From Mantis religiosa (taxonomy: Eukaryota > Arthropoda > Insecta > Mantodea > Mantidae): DNA of 64,000 nt. The DNA lies in the NCBI GenBank assembly GCA_030765055.1, contig CM060953.1, positions 184,221,898 to 184,285,897 of the forward strand, read 5' to 3'. The position numbers were made by a program, and so were the translations under genes. Below the pieces are notes generated by a model. It was not told the DNA's origin. It worked only from the letters and a program-made list of their open reading frames with translations, and searched no databases. This document shows, in pieces, positions 49,940 through 59,773 of this stretch (positions are counted from its first letter, which is position 1; each line of letters begins with the position of its first letter).

Positions 49940-50290
49940 TTTTTGGAGGAATTTAGTAACCAATGACTCAAAATTAATTGAAAAAACTATTTGTAGTCGG
50001 TTTTTAACACTGTCACTTACATTTCTATTTTCTGAGGGACCAGTTTTGGTAGCTATTGCTTCCATTTTTAACCTTGAAGGTCTGACTATTGTCTGTTGTC
50101 TCCTGTCTTCTCTCTGGTGGTGAACTTCTTTATCAAATGATCAACCGGTGGGATTTTCAAAGTTCATTACTTGGTCCTTATTTTTCCATAATAAGATGTT
50201 CTCCCATGTTACCCATTTGTTTTGTTTTATCATACCTTTTCATAACTTGGATCATGGTTTGGAAAGAAAACCATGACCTTAAGTCAAATC
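49940..50290 (-). pseudogene. Penelope-like element family D, 3' end with C-terminal coding remnant
   Basis: The minus strand carries WVTWENILLWKNKDQVMNFE, then NPTG and a broken tail, i.e. the PLE C-terminus (WExIxIxKNKxxVMNFDIP). The outer end matches ttggaggaatttagtaac of the 29308 palindrome, assigning coding sequence to family D. Confidence 0.65.
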
Positions 50291-50602
50291 CAAAATTGAA
50301 TCTGCTTGATACTCGATTCTGAATGTGTCAGACTCTTCTGGACACTTCTTTATGCAGCTATATCTGAACAAATGAAGACAGTAGAGGGAAAGTTACAGCT
50401 GCAATTATTTACTTAACAGATAAGATATGACATCATAACAATTTTATTCAGGTAATAATCCTAATTGGTGAGGCTGGAAACTTATGGATCTGCCCTTGTA
50501 CTTCAGATATACTAGAATGTACTATACCTTTTTTAAGACCTTTACAAGATAATTCCTATTGACCAGAATTTTCCTGTATTTTAAGCTACACACTTTTGGA
50601 AA

Positions 50603-50823
50603 GCCCGCCTCGGTAGCATAGATGGTAGCATGTCTGCCTCACGTTCAAGAGGTCCCAAGTTCGAATCTCGGTCAGGGTGAGTTACCTAGATAAGGTTTTT
50701 CCGTGCTTTTCCCTTAGATATCCTAAAAGACGAATGTCGGGTAACTCTTAGCTCCATGGGCCCTGGGCTCATTTGAGCATCATTTCACCCATTCCATTCA
50801 TCATCCGATATGACAAAAAAAAA
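50603..50823 (+). mobile_element. SINE family 1, 9-bp target duplication
   Basis: Flanked by ttttggaaa at 50594-50602 and 50824-50832. Head cccgcctcggtagcatagat, gtctgcctcacgttcaagag, then tcccaagttcgaatctcg. The copy keeps the complete 5' end of the family. Confidence 0.83.
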
Positions 50824-50832
50824 TTTTGGAAA

Positions 50833-51458
50833 ACAAGTCCATTCTTTTGTTTCTAAATGTGCCATGTAAGAGTAATCAAAATATCAGTTTTGGCATACAT
50901 ACAAGAAGTTTATTTTTAAATATTTTATATTTTCACAAATGTGCACTGTACTAAAGTAATTACCTGAAAAAGTACTGAAACTATCTCAGGAAATATTTGT
51001 TACAAAACTGAAAGATGAGCTTGTCTTAAGAAATAATTTACGGTATAGATATAAAAGTAAATGATAGGATACAGAAAGTCGTTTAATTATAATATACCAA
51101 AATGTTTGTCTTTGAGTAAACTAAAATGGCTTTATCTTAATATTTTCAATTTGGTTTTACTTGTCTTGCATGAATATCATGAGTTACAAAACGAAACTTA
51201 AAAACATTTTAATATTCATAACTTCTTTTAGTTTAAAGGTTTATTACATTCAACTCAATACACCCTCCCTCTTTGATCTGTTAATAATATAAGCCCAAAA
51301 GGAAAGGACTGGACATCTTGGATTTTAATGATTTATTGTAGTGATAAGTCTACAATTATAAAACATATCAGTTACTAAATTAATAAAAAGAGGGAAAAAC
51401 TGTAGGTACCACTTTTAAGCTTTCAAATGAGATGCTTGAATTGCTTCACTAACAATTA
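50833..51458. other. no recognisable feature
   Basis: AT-rich DNA without ORF or repeat similarity. Confidence 0.4.
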
Positions 51459-52590
51459 CAAGGGTCGGCTAATAAGTTTTTTCACCCAAAAAAGTTTTTT
51501 TTTTTTTTTTATTTCTCAACATATTCTTCAGAAAGGCTAATACATTTGTCATATTGGTGTTCTAATTTATTTAAATCATCTCTGTAGTGTGATTTATCAT
51601 GGTCCTTAAAAATAGCTGTTTACTTCATCAATGACCTCGTTGCAGTGAAATCTTTGTCCCCCAACAAATTTCTTAAAGTTCGGGAACAGGTGGTAGTCAT
51701 TGGGTGCTAGATCTGGCGAATAGGGTGGATGTTCAAGCAATTCAAACTTTGATTCGCACATTTTTCCCATTGCAATGACTGAACAATGGTCCGGAACATT
51801 GTCATGAACAAACAATATTTTTTCTTTGGCAAATGAGATCTTTTTCTTTACACCTCATCACTCAAATGTTGCAGTAAGCTTGCATAGTGGTCACCAGTGA
51901 TACTTTAACCCTTTTCCAAGTAATCAGTAAAAATAGTTTCCTGTGCAGCCCAGAAAACACTCGCCATAATCTTGTTAGCTGACAAAATTGACTTTGCCAT
52001 TTTTGGAGTTGGTTCACCTAGCGCATTCCACTGTTTTGACTGATTTACTTTCTGGAGTGTAGTGATGTATCCAAGTTTAATCCATGGTAATGACCTGTCT
52101 CAAAAATTCACTGAGATTTTTACGGTAGAGCTCCAAATTATTAAGAGAAAGTTTTTCTTTGCAACTTTTGATCAGGTGTCAACAAACATGGCACCCATCT
52201 TTCACAGACCTTTTGAAAGCCCAAAACCTTACTTAAAATATTACCTGTGCATTCTTTTGATATATTTACAGCCTCTGCTATCTCAAAGAAATTTAATCTG
52301 CTGACTTTCAGTACTAAATGATGAATTTTTTTAATGATCTCTGCAGTTGCAACTTCCACAGGGCGTCCAGAGCGAGGCTCATCACTAGTGCTCGTACGTC
52401 ACATTTTAAACTGTGCAACCAACCTTTTAATCATTGTATATGAAGGGGCAAAGTCTTTCAATGTACTGTCCATTTCCTCCTTTTGTTTCCTTAGGCGTTA
52501 AGCCTTTCAAATGGAAGATTTAATCACTGCTCGTTATTCCAAATCCTCCATTTTCGTGAAATTTCTACTTGTCTTGTTTAAAATGCTCTC
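51459..52590 (-). pseudogene. mariner element, transposase broken, right TIR missing
   Basis: Left TIR caagggtcggctaataag follows a TA. Minus strand: start near 52553 (RAVIKSSI), STLKDFAPSYTMIKRLVAQF, DEPRSGRPVEVATAEIIKKI, HHLVLKVSRLNFFEIAEAVN, ILSKVLGFQKVCERWVP, LLTPDQK, then VHDNVPDHCSVIAMGKMCES, LLEHPPYSPDLAPNDYHLFP. The HDN and PND aspartates are present but stops are frequent. Same subfamily as the copy at 63128. Confidence 0.85.
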
Positions 52591-53467
52591 ATTCAAAAAC
52601 TAAACAAGCTATTGACTTGTAACTGCGGATACAAGCTAGTCTAGAGTTAAACTATATGATGCTCTCTGTCAAACTGGCCCTGTGGCATCATCTCTATGTG
52701 ATAAAAAACATAATGCTTTTGTTGCATATGTATATATATATATATGTGTACAGGCTGTTAGGGGTATGAGTGGGCAGATTTCGCGACCTGGGAGATTCAA
52801 ATATGACAAATAATAAAGTCCCATAATAATTTCATCTATCTTGAAAAATAAAGGAGATAACTGAGCATTAGTGAATACATTATGTGCACAGTCTGGCAAC
52901 AAAGTAGGACTTCAGAATGTAATGTTTTGTTTTTGGTTTGTGGTCAGGCATGTGGTCACACCTGCAACGGCTGAAAGTCTAAACTAGGCCAGTGCGTGAA
53001 AGCCTGTTTGCCATGTGCCTGTGTGTTTATTAGCTAATGCCAGTAAGGAGGGGTGGGGTGCTTTTCTTTTAAGCTATTCAAATAGTATTCACGAAACCTA
53101 AACTAAAAGCTGTGCAAAAGCTACTCATAGGTTGATCAAAGATAACAAATTCAACTATTAAGTACAGAAATATCTCATTCAGGTATATCATGTAAAATTA
53201 AATCAAAGCCGCATATTTGCTAAACAGAAAATTTATTAATAGTCAATAATTACAACTCAAAATTTCAAGGCAAGCGTTAATAACACTGGCAGAACCGGCT
53301 GTTGTGCCAAGTGTTGCGGCAGGTAATTTTACTGTTTACATTCCTCATCTTCTGTTCTACACACTCATTTTGTGGCTAATTGAATCATTTTAGCAACATA
53401 TGGTAAAGACAAATACCTAATCTTTTCTAGCTCTACCTCGTCCTAATTGCAAAAGTAAATTGTAAAC
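52591..53467. other. no gene recognised
   Basis: Contains a short (TA)n at 52729-52744. The minus ORF around 52700-52900 has no domain. Confidence 0.4.
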
Positions 53468-53568
53468 ATTTAATGATGTAATTACTTTCTTGGAAGTGTT
53501 GAAAACAGTGTTGTTATATAAATTAACTTTAAAGAGAGTCGATTAAAGACACTAGACAACACTTACTT

Positions 53569-56136
53569 TTAAATTTTTCCGGAACTAGTTTCAGAGGCTT
53601 TGCCTCTATCATCGGCCGGCTCTCGACTGATTCTCGTTGGTGTAGCTGACGATACCTTGTCACAAGTTTCCTCTGGTGGCGGCTCAAGGAACTTGCTGAA
53701 CAAATCCTTCTGGGGGATGTCGAAATTGAATACTTTGTTCCTATTTTTTGAAATGAAGATTTGTTCCCATGTGGATAGTTCTTGTTTTCCTGATGTATGT
53801 TTCAGTAGTTTTGGTTCTGGATTTATGTTGTGGTTTTTTTCCCAAAAATGTGTGGCAACTGCTGATTTTTCTAATTGTTTATATTTTATGTTTCTAAAGT
53901 GTTCCTTTGCTCTTGTTTCTAAATTTCTTTTTGTTTTTCCAATATAAATTTGACTACAGTCATTGCATTCAATTTGATATATACCAGATTTTTTGTTTGA
54001 TGGAATGGCATCTTTGATGTTTGAGCAAATTAGGTTTTTTAAGGAGAAATGGTTGACTGGTGCTAGTTGAATATTTTGTTTTTTGAAGACTTTTTTGAAT
54101 TTATCATAGGCCCATGGATGGTAAGTGAATTTTTTGAAAATCATATTAGTTTCTGTAGATGAGAGAGTTGTGGTTTCCTTTAGTAGCTTCTTCTTTTTTG
54201 CTAAGCTCACTTTTTTGCCCACTAATGATTTGGGAAAGTTATTTTTTTGTGCTATTTCAATTATTTTGTTGTATTCTGTTTTGTATTCTTCTGCTGTGAG
54301 AGGGATGTTTACCAGTCTGTGTGCTAAACTATTGAAGATTGCCTGTTTGTGGGATCTTGGATTGTAGCCATTAGCTTTTATGTAGTTGTCTGTCTGTGTT
54401 GGTTTTCTGTAAATGCCAAAGTTTAGTCTGTTTTTATTCCTCATTATTTTTAGATCCAAAAATGGTAAATACTCGTCTTTTTCTATTTCTACAGTGAATT
54501 TGATGCTTTTTTCTTGGATATTTAAAAGTTTTAGTGCATCACTGATGTGTTTTTTTGGTACTATTGCAAAGATGTCATCTACATATCGTTGCCAGAGTTT
54601 GAACATCCAAGGGAAACCTTTGTTGATCCTTATTTCTAATGCACTCATGTACAGATCGGCCAGGAAGGGTGATAGTGGGTTGCCCATTGCTAACCCTGAA
54701 GTTTGGTGATAATATTTTGTTTGAAACTGGAAGAAATTTTGTTCTATGCATAATTTGGTTAGTTCAATGTAGTCTGAAATTTCAGATGATGCCATTCCAA
54801 GTGATTTAAGCCATTTTTCTATCAACGGTGGGAGTTGATTAACTGGTATGCTGGGAAACAGTGATTTAACATCAAATGAGACTAGTGTGTCCTCTTCTTT
54901 TAGTTCAGTATCCTTAATGTGTTCTATAAGTTCATAGGTGTTTTTGATGCTTAGGCTGTCGAATTTTGGAAATGAATTGAATTTGTTTGTTAGCCACTTT
55001 GCAAGTTTGTATGTTGGTGAATTTATACTGCTAACTATAGGTCTCATTGTTATGGATGGTTTGTGTATTTTGGGTAAGCCATAAAGTCTAGGTAAGGTTG
55101 GGTTATCCGGTTTAACTGCATATTTGTTTGGTATTATGCTTGATTTTGCTATTGTTTTTTCATATGACTGTATGCAAGTTTTTAAAGGATTTTTGTTAAT
55201 GGTTTCATATTCGTTGTCAGTTAGCATTTTTTCCATTTTTTCAATATAATCTGATTTTTCCATTATGACTATCTTGTTGCCTTTGTCTGCCTTTTTGTAA
55301 ATAACGTTTTTCTGTTTCAAAGAATGGATAGCATTATGTTTTCTCTTCTGAAAGGATCTGTTCTCTATTTCCTCCAAAATATTTTCACAATGGCTTTTTA
55401 CTGAATTTTGTATGGATACTGGTAGAATTTGTGTCGAAATGTTGATATCTGCAATGTAATCTTCAATTTTGTTTGAGAAACTGACGCATGTTTTTAATCC
55501 ATTATTTAAAAGGTCCAATTCTTTTGTGGAGAAATTTTGTTTAGATAGGTTTACTACGTTTTCAAAAATTTGCGTGCTCGATTTTTTGTTTACGCAACTT
55601 ATTTCACTATTGAATTTAGCGTGTGTGACGATTGCTGATCGACATACGTTGATGTTCCGGATGTTTTTAAACTTTTTCCCGGTATTTCTGTGTGAGGACA
55701 TGTTGCACAGATTGGCCAATTTGTGTTTAAGTCGTAATGTCTTTTCTTTCATTTTCTTGCTTAGGATTGCCAAATAATTATGTTCAAAGTTTTCCCACAT
55801 CACGTTTCCCAGCGCTTTCGTTAAAACTGAATGAATTTTGTAAAGTTTTAATTCTATCTCATCCAAATTTTTGTATTGCTGATTAATTTCTAATTTTAAA
55901 ACCTTTCTCTCCGCCGCCCTTTGTTGCGGATTTCCATTGCCTTGTTTTACTATTTTTCGGACAAATCGGGGTGTCAATTTGTTTCGTAAACACAGTTTTA
56001 GGAACTTTATATTAGCAAAAATGTTTCTTTTCTTCTCTTGCAGTTTTAAAAATAATTTTATGTCATGTTTATTTCCAAAATGTTCGTTGAATCCATCATG
56101 GTTTTTAAATTTTAAAGAGGTTACCTCGTCCGCCAT
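53569..56136 (-). CDS. Penelope-like reverse transcriptase / GIY-YIG endonuclease, 855 residues
   Basis: One uninterrupted frame. N-terminal 1-270 basic and helical; KADKGNKIVIM at 282-292; RT motifs YGLPKIHKP (352-360), SFDVKSLFPSIP (420-431), SGLAMGNPLSPFLADLYM (480-497) and catalytic YVDD (518-521); a linker with GIYRKPTQTDNYIKANGYNP from 574; then the GIY-YIG nuclease with GIYQIECNDC (718-727), YIGKTKRNLETRAKEHFRN (731-749) and ATHFWEKNH. PLEs use this nuclease to nick target DNA for target-primed reverse transcription. Start chosen at 56136: first ATG after the leader (aatATGgcg). All catalytic boxes look intact, unlike every other copy here. The last 14-17 codons double as the ribozyme. 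Confidence 0.93.
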   Translation of the reverse strand: MADEVTSLKFKNHDGFNEHFGNKHDIKLFLKLQEKKRNIFANIKFLKLCLRNKLTPRFVRKIVKQGNGNPQQRAAERKVLKLEINQQYKNLDEIELKLYKIHSVLTKALGNVMWENFEHNYLAILSKKMKEKTLRLKHKLANLCNMSSHRNTGKKFKNIRNINVCRSAIVTHAKFNSEISCVNKKSSTQIFENVVNLSKQNFSTKELDLLNNGLKTCVSFSNKIEDYIADINISTQILPVSIQNSVKSHCENILEEIENRSFQKRKHNAIHSLKQKNVIYKKADKGNKIVIMEKSDYIEKMEKMLTDNEYETINKNPLKTCIQSYEKTIAKSSIIPNKYAVKPDNPTLPRLYGLPKIHKPSITMRPIVSSINSPTYKLAKWLTNKFNSFPKFDSLSIKNTYELIEHIKDTELKEEDTLVSFDVKSLFPSIPVNQLPPLIEKWLKSLGMASSEISDYIELTKLCIEQNFFQFQTKYYHQTSGLAMGNPLSPFLADLYMSALEIRINKGFPWMFKLWQRYVDDIFAIVPKKHISDALKLLNIQEKSIKFTVEIEKDEYLPFLDLKIMRNKNRLNFGIYRKPTQTDNYIKANGYNPRSHKQAIFNSLAHRLVNIPLTAEEYKTEYNKIIEIAQKNNFPKSLVGKKVSLAKKKKLLKETTTLSSTETNMIFKKFTYHPWAYDKFKKVFKKQNIQLAPVNHFSLKNLICSNIKDAIPSNKKSGIYQIECNDCSQIYIGKTKRNLETRAKEHFRNIKYKQLEKSAVATHFWEKNHNINPEPKLLKHTSGKQELSTWEQIFISKNRNKVFNFDIPQKDLFSKFLEPPPEETCDKVSSATPTRISREPADDRGKASETSSGKI
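53579..53620 (-). ncRNA. hammerhead-like ribozyme overlapping the end of the PLE ORF
   Basis: Minus strand: stem I 5' CCGG (53619-53616), core CCGATGA (53615-53609), stem II AGAGGC-AAA-GCCTCT, GAAA, stem III as palindrome ACTAGT (53589-53584), T at position 17, stem I 3' CCGG (53582-53579). Predicted cleavage lies between 53583 and 53582. Core position 4 is C instead of the canonical U. The same bases encode PADDRGKASETSSGK. Layout is clear; activity is not shown by sequence. Confidence 0.65.
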
Positions 56137-56427
56137 ATTGTCAGCTGCTTTAGTTCCGGAAAAATTTAAAAGTAAGTGTTGTCTAGTGTCTTTAATCGAC
56201 TCTCTTTAAAGTTAATTTAATGATGTTCGTGTACAAAACTTTGATCAGTTTTATTTTTTATTTCTGCAACCATGCACTTTAGAAGAAAATGGTACAGGAA
56301 CTTATGTTTTAGCTTAACGTCAGGAAGTTGCTGTTAAAATCTGCGCATTCATACCCCTAACACCTTTCATATTCAGTCATTTTGAAATGAAGTTATTTGA
56401 ATAGATGTTTGATGAATACTGTTACAG

Positions 56428-56874
56428 GTGGGAGGGAATGACTTTGGAAGTGAGTGTGGTCTAGTGTCCACAGAAGGATATGGGTGGGAGGTGGTGGCAC
56501 GCATAGTGGTGTGTTGGCCTGCCATGCAGTCGGAGCCGGGCCGCTACATCAACTCGGTGTCTGACCTGTACGGCGCGGATGAGATAGAGGTTCTTCTTGA
56601 AGAGATTCGCGATCTGGAGCCTGCAAGTTGTAGACCAGAGGATATCCAGGACTTTGAGATCGCTGGCAGCCAGACAGGGGTAGCTACTGCAGGAAGGAGC
56701 AGCGTAGACTGTGAATCCCCAGCTGTCACGGTCCGGTCCTGGGATTCTCACGCCAACTATCGCCACCAGCTACCTGGTTCCTCACCCACAGCCTCCCTGT
56801 TCTCGGGAGTCATCCTCTACTGTGATGAAACTCACCTCAAGTCATCTACTGGAGTAGTGCGAGTTCTACTTGTG
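56428..56874 (+). CDS. MARVEL-domain membrane protein, first coding exon
   Basis: After an acceptor at 56427 (gttacag), the probable start ATG is at 56524 (gcctgccATGc), giving 117 codons before donor gtaaat at 56875. Residues 1-90 are hydrophilic and acidic (MQSEPGRYINSVSDLYGADE, VLLEEIRDLEP), i.e. a cytosolic N-tail. From YCDETHLKSSTGVVRVLLV the first MARVEL helix begins and continues in the exon at 62475. No in-frame stop lies upstream of the ATG within the exon, so a longer N-terminus is possible. Higher GC than its surroundings, as expected for a coding exon. Confidence 0.8.
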
Positions 56875-57110
56875 GTAAATATATCTTTATTTTGAAGTTA
56901 TAGATCATTTGCTGTGCAAATTTCTATAGGAATGAGGTATTTATGTATTGTATGTAATAGTTTGATACATTGTGAATTCAGTTTCATGTTGAATTTTGCA
57001 CTTATGTTTCTCACAACACAAGAGAAGCTCAAAGTATAAACTTGAAAGAAGCGTAGAAACATTGAAGCACAACTTAGCACAAGAGAAGCTGTGACAAGAG
57101 AAGCTGTTTA

Positions 57111-57597
57111 TTGTGGAACATTATTTCTAGTAATGTGGTCTATGGTATCAGAATGGATAGAGTTTGCTTTATGTTAAAGAGCAGCATGAAAAGAGAGTTG
57201 ACAAGGAGGCACCACATAACAAAAAATGGGAGAGACTTATGTCGTCCTAGAACCATCATTACAAGTGAGAATCAGGGCCTTCTCCGAAGGGTGTTAAAGG
57301 TGTCCTACGATCTACAAGAATGTCATTCAATGGTTTGAGCGATAGGTCTGATAGAAATGTGTGGATTTGCATACCTGGTTCAATTTGCTTAGTGTCTAAC
57401 AGTAAGGGATGAATGAACAGCTCTCCACTGTGGGAAAGTCACTTGCCTGTGTGGAACAGCACTTTGGAGAACTTTAACATACTAAATCTGACGTGGACTC
57501 TCACTTAAAAAGCAGTGGCCAGTGCTGGTTTTGAATCAGATGCTAACCAAATGAATTCCCAGACTAATCCTCACATTTGCTGATGCCTACATATGGA
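57111..57597. other. intron of the MARVEL gene; no feature recognised
   Basis: Old, AT-rich intronic DNA. Short ORF 57111-57338 shows no domain. Confidence 0.4.
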
Positions 57598-57970
57598 ATA
57601 TGTTTGAGGTAGAGTCAGATTGAAAAATTCAATGCCATAGCTGTGATTTGAATCAAGGATCTCCTGGTCTCCGTGTGGTTGCTCTTAATCATTAAACTAC
57701 ATGCCAGCATGACACTAACTTCTCCACCTGACTTGTATTTTTCCCGGTAAACCACTAGGGGTTCTCATATATAATGAGATATGTACCTTTTGTGGCGACT
57801 TACTATGCCATAAGTACTTAAGTCCCAACCTTCATAGTTACCACTATTAGGTAAATTGATGGAAATTAATCATTCTTTCACACTAGCCTTTGTAGAGTCA
57901 GATTGAAAAATTTAGTGTCATAGCCATGATTTGAACCACAGATCTTCCAGTCTCCGTCCAGTTGCTCTTA
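57598..57970 (-). mobile_element. SINE family 2 copy
   Basis: Reverse orientation: head gatttgaatcaaggatctcc, tail cggtaaaccactaggggttc, body gaaattaatcattctttcac, then a second head (gatttgaaccacagatcttc) near 57930. Again two heads in one insertion. Boundaries approximate. Confidence 0.7.
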
Positions 57971-57971
57971 G

Positions 57972-58105
57972 TTGGACCAAGATTGAAAATGGATGCAACA
58001 GCTTCCGAAACAAATCTCTCAATAATGTAAAAATGTAAGTGATGAAGTATTAAAAACTGACCACAAATAGCTTTTTCAATTAATTTTGATGTCACTAAAT
58101 TGCTG
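57972..58105 (+). mobile_element. Penelope-like element family D, terminal fragment
   Basis: Matches the right arm of the 29308 palindrome (gaaaatggatgcaacagctt, aatgtaaaaatgtaagtgat) to the outer end (ttgatgtcactaaatt). It directly abuts the SINE. Confidence 0.55.
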
Positions 58106-58229
58106 CAATCTTACATAATCAAAAGAATTTTAGGTTGGAAAACAAGAAAAGATTCTAAAGTTAAATCGTACAAAAAATTGGCTGTCCTTCCTTGCTGTAT
58201 GGAAATGAAAGTTGGTAATTAAATTAACG

Positions 58230-58530
58230 GAAAGCAGTAGAATATTCTTTTTCTGCACAATATGAAAGGATGCACAAGAGATGTAGAATACAAAATGAGC
58301 AAATAAGAGAAGAATTAAACATATACAAATCAGAAGATAAAATTAAAACAAACAACAAGAAATGGACAGAACACTTAATAAGGATGAGTGAAGAAAGGAT
58401 ACCTAGGAGAACCTTTCTCTATAACCCAAGAGAAACACGAGATGTAGGCTGACCTCGCAGAAGAGGGATTCTACTGATGACCGCCGGAACAGGCTGCATA
58501 TCCTAAACCATATAGAAGAAGAAGAAAGAA
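58230..58530 (+). pseudogene. non-LTR retrotransposon 3' end relic
   Basis: Frame 58270-58449 reads RIQNEQIREELNIYKSEDKI, WTEHLIRMSEERIPRRTFLY, NPRETRDVG, then PRRRG after the stop. This is the common C-terminus of Jockey/RTE-type RT proteins (IRxELxI..KI..xxxxWxxHLxRMxxxRIPKxxxxYxPxGxRDxGRPRxRW). The rest of the element is missing. Confidence 0.7.
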
Positions 58531-58629
58531 CCTGGTTGACCATGGTTTCTGTTAAGAAGTCAAGATCAATTTCTCTTCTTCTTTAACTTCCCTAGTTCTA
58601 CCATTATCGTGTTGTTAGGGGATTCTTAT

Positions 58630-58936
58630 TCCTCTATTTTCTAGCCTGAGGAACGGAAGCTTTGGATCCAATAGAGAACCAGGATGGTGATTAGCCCTTG
58701 GCCTGGTGTGAAGGTGAAGGAAGTGTATGATACATATGAGGGTGAAATGAATGATGGGAAAGATGATAATGGAGCAGTTAGGGGAATGCTGACAGCGGAA
58801 ACCGGAGCACCTGGAGAAAACCTGTCCCTCCTCCATGTTGTCCACCACAAATATCACTTTGCAGTTGCCTGTGATCGAACCCAGACCGCCTGGTTGAGAA
58901 CCAAGCAGTCTAACCACTCAGCCAGGACGCTGCCTA
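58630..58936 (-). mobile_element. SINE family 4 copy
   Basis: Minus strand: ctggctgagtggttagactg, tctgggttcgatcacaggca, then gtggacaacatggaggaggg, ending in a tail past ccaaagcttccgttcct. Same order as 38130-38376. Confidence 0.72.
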
Positions 58937-59144
58937 ATTTCTTGCCTTTTTCTTTGCTTCATTTGTGGGAGTTTTCTTTCCTGTTTGGTTTAAGGCAGCT
59001 GGAGTCTTAATTGTTCTATGTTTGAGGGCTCCTGTCCCTGTATGTAGGCAGTTCAGCTTGGTGTCATTTTTGAGATGTCTAATGTTCTTTTGAGAAACAT
59101 GGCTTTCAGATTATCTGTTCAGTTTAGATCAGTGTATGTGAAAT

Positions 59145-59248
59145 GGTTCCATAACCCCTGGAAAAAAACTATAACCAGGTAACCCACCCTTACCAAGATT
59201 CAAACTTGGGACCTCTTGAACACAAGGAGAAATGCTACCGAGGCAGGC
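59145..59248 (-). mobile_element. SINE family 1 fragment
   Basis: Reverse head (agaggtcccaagtttgaatc, cctcggtagcatt) and the first part of the body. Truncated. Confidence 0.6.
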
Positions 59249-59773
59249 ATTCTTGTCTCTTGGATTCTTTCTTTGTTGTAGGCCAATATGTTTATTATTA
59301 CACTCAATAGGTTATTTTGTCTGATCATGTTTTCTAATTTGCAATCAGTATTTATTTGTTAATTAACTGAAAACCTTTCGTGAAAATCTATGCTACTAAC
59401 AATAGAATTTGTTCCCTACCCAACATTCCTGTTTTTCTATCATAGAGTTCTTATACACAAAGGCAGCAGTGTATGTCGAGGAAAATTAGGCTTGGCCAAG
59501 ATGTACAATCTGTATGAGTGGTAAATACAGTATGCGCAAGATAAGTTGAGCGCTTGATTTACGGAGTGGTGCGTGCAGAGGGCAAGAAACGAGAGCTAAC
59601 GCTCTTTTATAAATAATAAACACTAGTAACACAACTTCACTTATCTTATTTGACTCCTGGGACCGGTTTCAAAGCAAACATCTGCTTTATCCTCAGCCAT
59701 TCAGCTTGACACTCGCCCACTAACTGACGGACTGACCTTGACCACTACCGGAGTTTGAAGGATAGCTCCTTAT

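Larger units (their letters stand above)
53480..56214 (-). mobile_element. full-length Penelope-like element, family B
   Basis: Bounded by atttaatgatgt at 53468-53479 and 56215-56226. On the minus strand it begins with a 63-bp leader (ttaactttaaagagagtcga onwards to ccggaacta). The same leader is present in inverted orientation at the 3' end (53523-53586), so the two ends form an inverted repeat that stops at the ribozyme's stem III. The single ORF is intact. No nested insertion. Relics of the same family are at 29945 and 48389. Confidence 0.92.

Noticed and set aside
53600..53947. 115-codon plus-strand ORF, also seen at 48503 and 48816
   Set aside because: Antisense of the conserved PLE C-terminus; it recurs because the element recurs, and the coding sense is the other strand.
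56461..56766. Minus-strand ORFs over the MARVEL exon
   Set aside because: Antisense shadow; the plus frame has splice sites, Kozak context and continues into MARVEL helices at 62475.
34919..56874. Treating the divergent exons at 34919/35076 as the 5' exons of the MARVEL gene
   Set aside because: Phases are compatible, but that has a one-in-three chance; the donor at 35164 is weak and 21 kb lie between. Kept as separate candidates.
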